Shown: piece by piece, positions 43,484 through 51,649 of the stretch
How positions within the stretch are numbered: position 1 is the first letter of the stretch
How the letters are laid out: each line of letters starts with the position of its first letter
Assembly: GCA_029259635.1 (NCBI GenBank)
Contig: JAJDEU010000005.1
Coordinates: forward strand, 1 to 58,023
Source of the DNA: Planctomycetota bacterium
GTDB lineage: Bacteria; Planctomycetota; UBA1135; GCA-002686595
Length of the DNA stretch: 58,023 bases
Reading direction: 5' to 3'
Made by a program: the position numbers and the translations under genes
The notes under the pieces: generated by a model
The model's database searches: none
Told to the model about the DNA's origin: nothing
The model's input: the letters and a program-made list of their open reading frames with translations, nothing else

Positions 43484-43729
43484 GCGCACGGGGAGTGACG
43501 CTCACTTCCCTCTGAGCCCCTTGGGACGCCGAGGGGGCAGCCCGGCGGCGAACCAACGTCACGGTTCGCAAGACCGGGGTAACCCAGCTGCAAGGAGGTG
43601 ATTCACTAATGTTAAGTGACTCTATTCAGAGGCCGCTCGACTGAACGAGCCCCACGGCTGTGGGACCTGTTCCGACGGCGACTCGAAAACTGCCCCGTGG
43701 TCTGACGAAGATCGCGGGGCTCTTCTTTT
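43484..43729 (+). ncRNA. Candidate structured RNA upstream of the MATE gene
   Basis: The 410-bp gap between the M28 gene and the MATE gene has a run of possible hairpins on the plus strand. These are GGGAGTGA/TCACTTCCC near 43491-43510, GCCCCTTGG/CCGAGGGGGC near 43517-43538, CGAACC/GGTTCG near 43551-43570, TCACT/AGTGA near 43603-43620 and CCCAC/GTGGG near 43649-43664. It ends in a terminator-like hairpin. AAGGAGGTGAT, a full complement of the 16S rRNA 3' end, lies just before an 11-codon frame (MLSDSIQRPLD). No known riboswitch family was recognised. It could be a leader with a short peptide or an independent small RNA. Confidence 0.4.
43692..43729 (+). terminator. Intrinsic terminator-like hairpin before the MATE gene
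   Basis: GCCCCG (43692-43697) pairs with CGGGGC (43715-43720) and is followed by TCTTCTTTT. It ends 38 bp before the MATE start codon, so it is either the terminator of the candidate small RNA or an attenuator in the MATE leader. Confidence 0.5.
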
Positions 43730-43767
43730 AATGTTGGCGCTCGCGGAAGATCGCCCCTCCCATCGGA

Positions 43768-45201
43768 ATGACCACCAACGAGAACAAACCGGGAACGGAC
43801 ACGGAGCGCGCGAATCGACCGGGCATTCTCCGGCTCGCGCTGCCGATCGTCATCTCGTTCGGCCTGCGTTCGATCTACTCGCTCGTCGACAGCGCTTTCG
43901 CGGTTCAGCTGGAAGGTGTCGGCGACGCGTCGGTCGCGGCGATCGGCTTCACGGTTCCCCTCGAGTTCCTGATGACCGCCTGCTGGGTCGGCACTTCGAA
44001 CGGATTGACCGCGCAACTCTCGGCGGCGATCGGAGCGGGGGAGAGCGATCGCATCGAGGCTCTCAAGCGCGCGACGACGCGCATCGTCTTCGCCCTCGTC
44101 GCTTGCTTTCTCGCCGTTGCCGTCGTGGTCTGGTTCACGGCGCCCCAGCTCGGCTTCGAAGAGTCGCTCGGCCGACAGCTTCAAATCTACGCCACGGTTC
44201 TGATCGCGGGCCAAGCGCTCACCGCCTTCTGGTCGATTCTGCCCGACTCACTGGTCAAGGCGCATCACGACATGAAGAGCACCATGTGGGCCGGGATCAT
44301 CTCGGGCTTCACCAACGTGCTCTTGAACACCCTGTTCGTCTTCACTTTCGGTTGGGGCATCTTCGGAATTGCGCTCTCGACCGTCTTAAGTCGACTGTTC
44401 TCTCTGGTCTACGCCCAACACCGCGCAGCCCTGCACGAACGCCGCCGACTCGAGCAAGAGCGCCACCTCGCACAGACCGAATCGCGCCCGGCCTTCACGG
44501 GAAACGCCGTGCGGCAGATCCTCTTCATCGCCATACCCTCCGCCGTGAGCTTCGTCTTGATGGCCCTCGAGTCGCTCGCCGTCAACTGGATCGTCAAGAG
44601 CGCGCCGAGCGAGGACGCGCACTCCTCGACGCTCGCTCTCGCGGCCTGGTCGCTCTATGACCGCGGCGGTCGCTTCCTCGCGATGCCGCTCATCGCGGTC
44701 GGGGTCGCGATGTTGCCGCTCGTCGCGCGCCTGTGGGGCGAGCGCGACCTCAAGAGCATTCGCAAACAGCTCGCCGTCGCCGGCCTGTTCGGCCTCGGCT
44801 ACGTGCTCCTTATCGTCACGCCCCTGATGCTCTTCTTCGGCGACGGCATCGCCGACTTCTTTACCGAGACGGCGGAGGCGAGCGACCTGGCCCGTTCGGG
44901 AATGTTCTGGCTCCCGATTGCGACCTTCGCTTTCGCACCCTTCTTCGTCGTGCGCTCGGCCTTCGAAGGCATGGGGAAGCCGCGCCCCGGCATCGTGGTC
45001 AGCGCGACCCGTGTGCTCGTCTTGGTCGTGCCGCTGACCTGGATCGGAGTGCACTTCGGGCCGGAATTCGGCACCTCGGCGCTGATTGGAGCATTTGCGG
45101 GCTCCAGTCTGGGCACGGGCTTGGGCTCGATTTGGATGATGCTCTGGATGAAGCGCGCGCTAGACCACGCCGAATCGGCTCAGCAGTCGCCCATTCCGTG
45201 A
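43768..45201 (+). CDS. MATE-family multidrug/metabolite exporter
   Basis: 477-residue inner-membrane protein with twelve hydrophobic segments in two related halves. LRLALPIVISFGLRSIYSLV then DSAFAVQLEGVG and AVAAIGF-type segments open the first half; FIAIPSAVSFVLMALESLAV then NWIV opens the second. MATE proteins export cationic drugs or metabolites using sodium or proton gradients; the substrate cannot be told. It is preceded by a structured, terminator-like leader, which suggests conditional expression. Downstream it is about 95 bp from the S1-domain gene. Confidence 0.85.
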   Translation: MTTNENKPGTDTERANRPGILRLALPIVISFGLRSIYSLVDSAFAVQLEGVGDASVAAIGFTVPLEFLMTACWVGTSNGLTAQLSAAIGAGESDRIEALKRATTRIVFALVACFLAVAVVVWFTAPQLGFEESLGRQLQIYATVLIAGQALTAFWSILPDSLVKAHHDMKSTMWAGIISGFTNVLLNTLFVFTFGWGIFGIALSTVLSRLFSLVYAQHRAALHERRRLEQERHLAQTESRPAFTGNAVRQILFIAIPSAVSFVLMALESLAVNWIVKSAPSEDAHSSTLALAAWSLYDRGGRFLAMPLIAVGVAMLPLVARLWGERDLKSIRKQLAVAGLFGLGYVLLIVTPLMLFFGDGIADFFTETAEASDLARSGMFWLPIATFAFAPFFVVRSAFEGMGKPRPGIVVSATRVLVLVVPLTWIGVHFGPEFGTSALIGAFAGSSLGTGLGSIWMMLWMKRALDHAESAQQSPIP

Positions 45202-45296
45202 ACGAAGTCCTTAGACTAGTTCGCCGAGAGTCGCAGTGAGCGGCTCGTGTAACTAGGAAACGGATGAGGAGCGGGAAGAGCCCGCCTCGATCAAGA

Positions 45297-46514
45297 ATGA
45301 GTGACGAGCGATCTCTGGACGGCGAAATTGAAGCCGCATTGGAAGGTCTCAACCTTCAAGACGTTGGACTGCCTGACCTCCCCGCCTCGGGTTCGAAGGG
45401 CAAATCGGGCGGAAAGGGTGAGAAGAACCTGCAGAAGGGCACCATTGCGGGGGTGGACAAGAGCGACGTGATCGTCGACTTGGGACCGCGCATGCAGGGC
45501 GTCATCTCGATCGACGAGTTTGATCCCGCGCCGGTGGTGGGCGAGGTCTACGACTTCTCGTTGGCGGGACAAGAGGACGGGCTCTGGCTTCTGTCGCGCA
45601 AAGACGCGCTGGTCATGGCCGCCCTCGACGAGCTCGAAGTCGGATCCAACGTGAAGGCCAAGGTCACCGGTCAAAACACGGGCGGACTCGAGTTGCGCGT
45701 CGGCGGGCTGCGCGGGTTCATGCCCGCATCGCACGTCGCCATCGGCCGCATCGAAGACCTCTCCCAATTCATCGGGCAGCACCTGGTCTGCGAAGTGCTC
45801 GAGATCGATCGCGAGAAGAAACAGCTCCTCTTGTCGCGGCGCAATGTCGAGCGCGCGGAAGTCGAAGTGGCTCGTTCGAGCGCGGTGGACTCGCTCGTCC
45901 CGGGCGCTACGGTTCACGGCAAGATCACGCGCGTCGAAGGCTTCGGCGCTTTTGTCGATATCGGCGGCGGTGTCGAAGGCCTGCTGCACGTCTCGAACAT
46001 CTCGCGCAAGCGCGTCGAGGATGTCAGCGAGGTCTTGAGCCCCGGCCAAGAAGTGAAGGTCATGATCCTCGACATCAAAGAGGGTGGTCGCCGAATTGGC
46101 TTGGGAATGAAACAGCTCGAGCCCGATCCGTGGGACGACGCCGTTCATCGTTATCGCGATGATCAAATCGTCGAAGCGACGATCGTCAAGGTGCTCGACT
46201 TCGGAGCCTTTCTCGAGCTGGAGCCCGGTTTGGAAGGACTCCTGCACGTCTCGCAGATGGGCGACGGTGGCGGTCAGCGCGGCGGAAGAAAACAAGCCGG
46301 CGGCACTCCTGGAGAGAAGCTCACCGTCCGAATCGCGAGCATCGATCCGATGGAACGACGCATCTCGCTCTCAACACTGGATTCGCGCGGAGCCAAGCTC
46401 GGCTCGGAAGAAGCGGCCGGCGCAGCGGAGATCGATAGCGTCTTACGCGACGGTAAACAGCAAATCGGGACGAATCTCGGCAACTTGTTCAAGAAGGCAC
46501 TGGGCGGGGAGTGA
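45297..46514 (+). CDS. S1-domain RNA-binding protein (four S1 repeats)
   Basis: 405-residue protein related to ribosomal protein S1. After a Gly/Lys-rich N-terminus, four S1 OB-folds can be read: GTIAGVDKSDVIVDLGPRMQ; VKAKVTGQNTGGLELRVGGL; VHGKITRVEGFGAFVDIGGG with VEGLLHVSNIS; and VEATIVKVLDFGAFLELEPG with LEGLLHVSQM. The last two have the strongest RNA-binding signatures. It is shorter than the six-domain S1 of E. coli and is probably an auxiliary S1-like factor or a short S1. ATGs at 45264 and 45297 are both possible; the second starts MSDERSLDG. The tail (NLGNLFKKAL) is conserved in many S1-like proteins of this type. Confidence 0.8.
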   Translation: MSDERSLDGEIEAALEGLNLQDVGLPDLPASGSKGKSGGKGEKNLQKGTIAGVDKSDVIVDLGPRMQGVISIDEFDPAPVVGEVYDFSLAGQEDGLWLLSRKDALVMAALDELEVGSNVKAKVTGQNTGGLELRVGGLRGFMPASHVAIGRIEDLSQFIGQHLVCEVLEIDREKKQLLLSRRNVERAEVEVARSSAVDSLVPGATVHGKITRVEGFGAFVDIGGGVEGLLHVSNISRKRVEDVSEVLSPGQEVKVMILDIKEGGRRIGLGMKQLEPDPWDDAVHRYRDDQIVEATIVKVLDFGAFLELEPGLEGLLHVSQMGDGGGQRGGRKQAGGTPGEKLTVRIASIDPMERRISLSTLDSRGAKLGSEEAAGAAEIDSVLRDGKQQIGTNLGNLFKKALGGE

Positions 46515-46530
46515 CCTTTTAGCGCGCTTC

Positions 46531-46574
46531 TATTAGGGTCGAGTCGTGCGCTTTCTTGCGAAGCGCCCCTAATA
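46531..46574 (+). promoter_or_regulatory. Two-stem structured leader of the selenoprotein candidate
   Basis: TATTAGGG (46531-46538) pairs with CCCTAATA (46567-46574), and inside it GCGCTT (46548-46553) pairs with AAGCGC (46561-46566), so the two 3' strands are contiguous. The structure sits 16 bp before the ATG, just ahead of the GAAGG ribosome-binding site. It could be the terminator of the S1 gene with little T-run, or a translational control element. Confidence 0.45.
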
Positions 46575-46590
46575 AAAGTCGAAGGTCCCC

Positions 46591-47640
46591 ATGCGAAAAA
46601 CAATTGCTGCTCTCGTAGTGCTCGCTGCGAGTTCGTTGTGTCCCGCTGCGGCGCAGGTCGGAGCGCCGCTGCCCGAGATCAAAGCGGTCAAGTGGTACAA
46701 CACGCCGCCGCTCACGAATGAAGACTTACACGGGAAGGCTGTTCTCGTCGAAGTCTTCCGAACCTGGTGAGGCCCCTGCAAGTCTCAGGTTCCCGGACTC
46801 AGCTCGAAGGCTGAGAAAGAGGAATCCAAGGGACTTGTGATCATCGGCGTGACCGATGAAAGTGTCGAACTGGTGGACAAGTGGGTTGCCGCGCACCGAC
46901 CGAAATATCCCATCGTGATTCTGGAGGACAGCACCTTGGAGGATGCACTCCAGGTCCAGTACTTCCCCACGGCTGCGGTCATCAACCCCGAGGGGATCAT
47001 CACCTACACCGGGAGTGCTGGCACTTACTCGAGCTCGCTCAAAGATGCCCTCAGAGATGCCACCAAGGGGAGCGTGATTCCAAAGGCCTTCAAGAAGTTC
47101 ATCTCCGAGCTTGAGAAGGGCAATATCGGCAAGGCCTACGATTACGTTGCCGAGCGGATTGAGTCGGGAAAACTGGAAGGCACGGATTTGAGCTGGGGGC
47201 GAAGGCTCCAAAAATGGCTCGATTCGCTGGCTGCCGAGACGCTTACCAACGCGAAGAAGCGTGCCGAAGAGGGCTGGATCTACTACGCCCACTCGGCCGT
47301 CGAGCCCTACCGAGAGTCCAAGGTCGGGTTCGCCGTGTCCGCCGATCTGGAAGCCTTCGTAACGAAGTTGGAGGCCACGGTGGACTTCGATAAGGAAATG
47401 AAGGGCGGCGAGATGTTCGTTGGGCTTCAGGAACTCGCTGATGATTGGGAGTACGTCCAGATCATCGGGAAGCTCAAGTCGATCTATAAGAAGTATCCCG
47501 ACACTCAGATCGGCAAGATCGCGCGAGCTGAGGCCGAATCGATCGTGGAGAAGGGCTGGCCGGGAATGAAGCAAGTCTGCGATAACTGCAGACGCAAACG
47601 CGAGGCCTGCGAGAAACACGCGGAGAAGGTGAAACTCTGA
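46591..47640 (+). CDS. Exported thioredoxin-fold protein with a probable selenocysteine (UGPC)
   Basis: 349-residue protein if the TGA at 46768-46770 is read as selenocysteine. Residues 1-23 are a signal peptide (KTIAALVVLAASSLCPAAAQ). Residues 24-140 are a thioredoxin/TlpA-like domain: NEDLHGKAVLVEVFRTW, then UGPCKSQVPGL with Sec60 in place of the first active-site Cys and resolving Cys63, and a cis-proline in YFPTAAVINPEG. The rest is helical, ending with CDNCRRKREAC near the C-terminus. The frame is continuous on both sides of the TGA, codon by codon, and a SECIS-like hairpin follows at once. Predicted role: periplasmic thiol/disulfide or peroxide chemistry. A nonsense mutation of TGC or TGT is the main alternative. 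Confidence 0.75.
46776..46802 (+). promoter_or_regulatory. SECIS-like hairpin after the in-frame UGA
   Basis: On the RNA: CUG (46776-46778) with CAG (46800-46802), a CA bulge, then AGUCU (46781-46785) with GGACU (46795-46799), closing a loop CAGGUUCCC. The GGU of the loop lies 18-20 nt after the UGA, close to the spacing in the E. coli fdhF element, where SelB recognises a loop GGU and a bulge. Only the geometry is seen; folding energy was not computed. Confidence 0.6.
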
Positions 47641-47670
47641 GCGCTGGCTCCCTCTGACTTCCACTGAACG

Positions 47671-47707
47671 CGCGCTCGCTCGAGGTTTCGAGCGAGCGCG
47701 TTTTTTT
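47671..47707 (+). terminator. Intrinsic terminator of the selenoprotein candidate
   Basis: CGCGCTCGCTCGA / TCGAGCGAGCGCG is a perfect 13-bp stem with a GGTT loop followed by seven T's, 30 bp after the stop codon at 47640. Confidence 0.9.
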
Positions 47708-47736
47708 ATGCGAACGCAATCGGTGCCGAACCCAAC

Positions 47737-47902
47737 CTAGCAGCCCGTGGCAAAAGTCATTCGTCCCATAAGCGGCGTCCTTCTGGCCATGCCGGCACCC
47801 GAAAGCCTCGCCGAATCTAGAGATTCGGCTGCATTCCCGGGCACCAGCCTGACCAAGATCCCGCGGCCTATGGAACAAAGCTCTCTCACCACGGACAGCT
47901 AG
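47737..47902. mobile_element. Complete 166-bp MITE with CTAG-bounded inverted repeats
   Basis: Left end CTAG-CAGCCCGTGGCAAAAG, then TCATTCGTCCCATAAGCGGCG. The right end read on the minus strand is CTAG-CTGTCCGTGGTGAGAG, then AGCTTTGTTCCATAGGCCGCG. The inverted repeats are imperfect but extend about 40 bp, including CCATA-GC near the inner side. CTAG at both ends may be the target duplication or part of the ends. The centre has the palindrome CGAATCTAGAGATTCG and no coding capacity. Single ends of the same family occur at 15929, 21547 and 23547. Confidence 0.75.
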
Positions 47903-47945
47903 TCCTCAACGGAGCGCGGGCCGGCTCGTCGGGATGGGCTCTCGG

Positions 47946-49454
47946 CTAGCTCCCAACCAGAGATTGGATCCTAGCCATGTCTAAGTTGGCTTCGAGCGCG
48001 TCCGCAACTCGATCGAGCTCGGAGTGAAGACCGCGCGGTTCAGAAGACGCGAGTGGTCTTGGTGTGGCCAACCCGCGCAGACGATTCAGCAGGCCTGTTC
48101 GAAGCTCCTCATTCTCAAATAGGCCGTGGACCAGCGTGCCTACGACCGAGCCGCGCTGAACGCCTTCGGGATTCTTGTCCGACTCATGGACGAAGAGCGC
48201 GTTCGCCTCGGGCTCAAGCTGAAGTTCGCCCATGTGCAACTCATAGCCCGAAATGGAGACTGAGGCCGGTAGCCCCGCGGTGAAGGGGGAGTTTGAGCTT
48301 GGCGCGATCCGCAAGCTCACCCGCCGGCTGACTTTCGTCTCCCGAAAACACGTCTTCACTGGCAGCAAGCCCAAGCCGGCTTCAGTACCCGCGCGGCCTT
48401 CGACTCCCAGAAGGTCCTCGATGGAGTGCCCGAGCATTTGATAGCCGCCGCAGATGCCGAGAGTGGATCGCCCCTCCTTCGCCCGTTCCAAGACTCGATC
48501 CGCCAAGCCCGATTCACGCAGCCACCTGAGGTCGCCGCGCGTGTTCTTCGTTCCCGGAAGAATGACTAAATCGGGAGAGTTGAGCTCCGAGTCCAATTCG
48601 ACGTAGCGAACGACAACGCCGGGTTCGCGTTCGAGCGGGAGAAAGTCGTCGAAGTTCGAGAGGTAGGGGAACCGGACGATGGCGATGTCGAGCTGGCCGA
48701 CCGACGCGCGCGAGCTTCGCTTGGCTTCGTCGAGAGGCGCCGAGTCTTCCTCGGCGATCTTCAGATTCGGAATGTGGGGGAGAACTCCGAGCACGGCGAG
48801 CTCCGTAATTCGTTCGAGCTCTTTCACCCCCGACGTCAAGAGTCGCGGATCGCCGCGAAACTTGTTGATGATCATTCCGATCACTCGAGCGCGGTCTTCC
48901 GGCGCGAGCAGCGCGAGTGTCCCGACGAGATGCGCAAAGACACCGCCGCGATCGATATCACCGACTAAGAGCACCGGAGCGTTCGCCTTGCGCGCGATGT
49001 GCATGTTGGCAACATCGCGTTCTCTCAAATTAATCTCCGCTGGGCTTCCAGCGCCCTCGATCAACACCAAGTCATGCTTAGCGCGCAGTCTCTCGAGCGA
49101 GTCCAGCACGAGAGCGGAGAGCCTAGAGCGATCCTCGAAGAGCTCGCGCGCTTCTGCTTTCGAGACGGGCTTGCCCATCACAACGGCCTGAAAGCCCGCG
49201 TCGCTCTCGGGCTTCAAGAGCAGCGGATTCATCTCGACCGTCGCTTCGATTCCGGCGGCTTCGGCCTGCACCGCCTGCGCGCGCCCGATCTCATGGCCGT
49301 CCGCGGTCACATAGGAGTTGAGCGCTAAGTTCTGCGCTTTGAAAGGTGCCACCGATAAACCGCGGCGGCGAAAAACGCGACACAGTCCGGCCACGATCAA
49401 GCTCTTGCCCACCGATGAGGCGCAGCCCTGCACCATGAGCACATTGCCCTTCAT
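47946..49454 (-). CDS. cobQ: Cobyric acid synthase CobQ
   Basis: 502-residue amidotransferase that amidates four carboxyl groups of adenosyl-cobyrinic a,c-diamide in cobalamin biosynthesis. The N-terminal domain has the P-loop GCASSVGKS (10-18), FKAQNLALNSYV, LLLKPESDAGFQAVVMG and VLIEGAGSPAEINLRERD. The glutaminase-like domain has LGICGGYQMLG with the catalytic Cys and a His in GTLVHGLFENEELR. No other cob genes or cobalamin riboswitch are adjacent, so it may serve corrinoid salvage or a distant pathway. The length matches the family. Confidence 0.95.
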   Translation of the reverse strand: MKGNVLMVQGCASSVGKSLIVAGLCRVFRRRGLSVAPFKAQNLALNSYVTADGHEIGRAQAVQAEAAGIEATVEMNPLLLKPESDAGFQAVVMGKPVSKAEARELFEDRSRLSALVLDSLERLRAKHDLVLIEGAGSPAEINLRERDVANMHIARKANAPVLLVGDIDRGGVFAHLVGTLALLAPEDRARVIGMIINKFRGDPRLLTSGVKELERITELAVLGVLPHIPNLKIAEEDSAPLDEAKRSSRASVGQLDIAIVRFPYLSNFDDFLPLEREPGVVVRYVELDSELNSPDLVILPGTKNTRGDLRWLRESGLADRVLERAKEGRSTLGICGGYQMLGHSIEDLLGVEGRAGTEAGLGLLPVKTCFRETKVSRRVSLRIAPSSNSPFTAGLPASVSISGYELHMGELQLEPEANALFVHESDKNPEGVQRGSVVGTLVHGLFENEELRTGLLNRLRGLATPRPLASSEPRGLHSELDRVADALEANLDMARIQSLVGS

Positions 49455-49711
49455 CGGGAGGCGTTCATCTTATCGGTGCAAGAAGGCTGGGGGATCACGG
49501 GTGATGGCGCTCAATGGGAACCGTTCGAGCGCCTGGGCCTTCGGAATTCGAGTCCCCTGAAAACGCTCAGCGCGGTTATGCTCGAATCATCGCAGGTCGC
49601 AGCAAAGATGGTCTCAAGACACGTGTCAATTTCTTGGCCAATTTCTTTGAGAAATCCAAAACCATTGCGGCGAGAGCGACACGAGCCTATTCCCTGATAA
49701 GGAGTCTCTTA
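49455..49711. other. Intergenic region between cobQ and the VCBS-like gene
   Basis: 257 bp between divergent genes. I looked for a cobalamin riboswitch on the minus strand and did not see its B12-box pattern. There is an AAGGAG ribosome-binding site before the ATG at 49712. The frame upstream of that ATG is open but not coding-like. Confidence 0.4.
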
Positions 49712-51631
49712 ATGACTGTTGGCTTATTTCTATTCGTTGTGCAAGCGAGCCTCCCGCCCGCGACTGTCGACCTCGGGCTCTCGGAAATCGACAGCCCCAA
49801 CCCGAGCGTTGACCAGCAGTTTTCCGGCGAGCGAGAGTGGCTGAAGTTGCCCATGGCCATCTTCCCGGAGGGCTCGGCTACTCGGACGATCGCGGGGGAC
49901 TGGAACGACGACAAGCGCTTGGACGCTGTCGTGCTCATCGACCAGCAGCTCTTCGTCGTCGTCGCACCGGGCGAGTCCCGCGGAGGAATCCGGCTCACGA
50001 CGCTCGGCTCGATCGCGGACTTCGATCTCGCGCCCGGCGCTGGGCCGCTCGGCCAAGACGCCTTGATCACGGTCGGAAGCGCGGGCTTAACGCGGATCTA
50101 CTTCGACAAGTACATCGGCACCTTCGTCGAAGATTTGGTCGAGGGCAACGACTGGCTTTTCGCGAGTTCGGTCCGCCTGCTCGCCCGCCCGCAGCTCGGA
50201 CCGCCAATCTACATCGGTGTTGCGGCGAATCCGACGCAAGTGATCGGCTACTTACCTGCGTCGAGTCACTCCACTCCGATCTTGACTCACAGCGCTCCGA
50301 TCGAGCGCCTCGAAGTTCTCAACTGGGCGGGCGACGTCGAGGAGGAGTTCGTCGTGATGACGCAGTCCGAGGCAAGCGTCTACGACGTGCGCGACAACCT
50401 GTATGCGCAGCTGACCGTGAGCGACGAGAGCTCGGTCGCCATCGCCGTGGTTCGGCGTGCGCTGGAGCCCCACGCCCGCGTCGCGTGGGTGACGAGAGAC
50501 ACGCAGGGCGGAACGATGAGCTTGCAGCTCTTCGCGAACGGCATCGTCGAACCGATCGTCGATCTCGGCGCTCTACTGGTCGCCGACATGGTGGCCCATG
50601 AAATGGACGGCGACGGTTCGGATGAGCTCTTTCTCTCTCACCAAACCTCCAAGCACCAGGTGATCCTTCGCAGCCAGGCCGAGGTCGGGGATCCCATGTC
50701 GGCTTCCTTCGACGCCGCTGAGTTTGTGATTATGACCGCCTTGCCTGCGCTTCACGTGAGTCGCATCTCCTATCCCGCTGGAAAACCGATCGGCGGAAGC
50801 GGTGCGGCTGGAAACGGCGCGACCGGAGGACTGCTCGTTGGCGCGAGCTCCGCGCCCACCTTAGTCGGCGGCGGCTCGACGGGGTCCCACGGCGGTGGTT
50901 CCGGCGGTGCGAGTTTTCCGAAAGAGGATCTCGGACGCGGCTTGGCGATTTCAAATCTCGCCCCGGGTTTTTCGAACTTCAACACTTTCTCCCGCAATCG
51001 GGCAGCTCCGGCATTCGGCGACTTCGATAACGACGGCGACACGGACCTCTTGTTCCCCGTCTCGGATGATGGGGACCTTGTGTTCTTGCGCAACGACCTC
51101 ATCGATCACCGTGATCAGTGGATGAGATTCGAGACCTCGTCGCTCAACTCGGCTGGCCCGGATGCGGTGCGACTTGATTTCTCGATGTCCGAGCCGGATG
51201 TGATCGCGCCCGCAGCAACGCACGTCGAGCTCGCGGTCTGGCACTCGGATTCCTACGGCGGTTTCACGGGCAACGACGTCGTCACCTACAAGGCCTACAC
51301 GCTCGGCGAGTGGCCACTGACGGCCTCCTTCGTTATGAACGAGCCGAGGCTGCCCTTTCAGGATCTCTATCACATGCAGCTGCGACTCGTCGAGTTAGAG
51401 CCCGGTCCCGAGATCGAGGTGCTGAGCGCCTATCCGGTCGTGACGGCGACCTACTCCTCTTCTAAGTCGGTCTTCGAGGCTCTGCTTGCGGCGAGCAGTA
51501 TTCGCGGCGGCGGAGTGACGACGCCTAAGACTGGACCGGTGTTCGTCGGTGGAATCGCGCCGCGGCCGAATCTCGACCCCTTCGCGCCCGGAGCTATGCC
51601 CCTGGCACCTGGCGGCGGCCAGGTTCTGTAG
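49712..51631 (+). CDS. Secreted FG-GAP/VCBS-repeat protein
   Basis: 639-residue protein with a short hydrophobic N-terminus (GLFLFVVQASLPP) acting as a signal. Calcium-binding-like DxDxDGxxDL repeats are spread through it: GDWNDDKRLDAVVL, HEMDGDGSDELFLS, GDFDNDGDTDLLFP. These suggest an integrin-alpha-like beta-propeller (FG-GAP) of about seven blades. A Gly/Ser-rich linker (GSGAAGNGATGGLL and GSTGSHGGGSGGAS) separates the two parts. The C-terminus is Pro/Gly-rich (FVGGIAPRPNLDPFAPG). It is exported and perhaps adhesive. The start at 49712 has AAGGAG 7-12 bases upstream. No enzyme motif was seen. Confidence 0.7.
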   Translation: MTVGLFLFVVQASLPPATVDLGLSEIDSPNPSVDQQFSGEREWLKLPMAIFPEGSATRTIAGDWNDDKRLDAVVLIDQQLFVVVAPGESRGGIRLTTLGSIADFDLAPGAGPLGQDALITVGSAGLTRIYFDKYIGTFVEDLVEGNDWLFASSVRLLARPQLGPPIYIGVAANPTQVIGYLPASSHSTPILTHSAPIERLEVLNWAGDVEEEFVVMTQSEASVYDVRDNLYAQLTVSDESSVAIAVVRRALEPHARVAWVTRDTQGGTMSLQLFANGIVEPIVDLGALLVADMVAHEMDGDGSDELFLSHQTSKHQVILRSQAEVGDPMSASFDAAEFVIMTALPALHVSRISYPAGKPIGGSGAAGNGATGGLLVGASSAPTLVGGGSTGSHGGGSGGASFPKEDLGRGLAISNLAPGFSNFNTFSRNRAAPAFGDFDNDGDTDLLFPVSDDGDLVFLRNDLIDHRDQWMRFETSSLNSAGPDAVRLDFSMSEPDVIAPAATHVELAVWHSDSYGGFTGNDVVTYKAYTLGEWPLTASFVMNEPRLPFQDLYHMQLRLVELEPGPEIEVLSAYPVVTATYSSSKSVFEALLAASSIRGGGVTTPKTGPVFVGGIAPRPNLDPFAPGAMPLAPGGGQVL

Positions 51632-51649
51632 GTTCAGTTAGAGATCAGA

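Noticed and set aside
46768..46770. TGA in the thioredoxin gene as a simple nonsense mutation (pseudogene)
   Set aside because: The open frame is otherwise intact over 349 codons, the TGA lies exactly at a redox Cys, and a SECIS-like hairpin follows; decay would not be expected to show this. It remains the main alternative.
49455..49711. Cobalamin riboswitch upstream of cobQ
   Set aside because: No B12-box-like pattern or recognisable aptamer core was seen on the minus strand.
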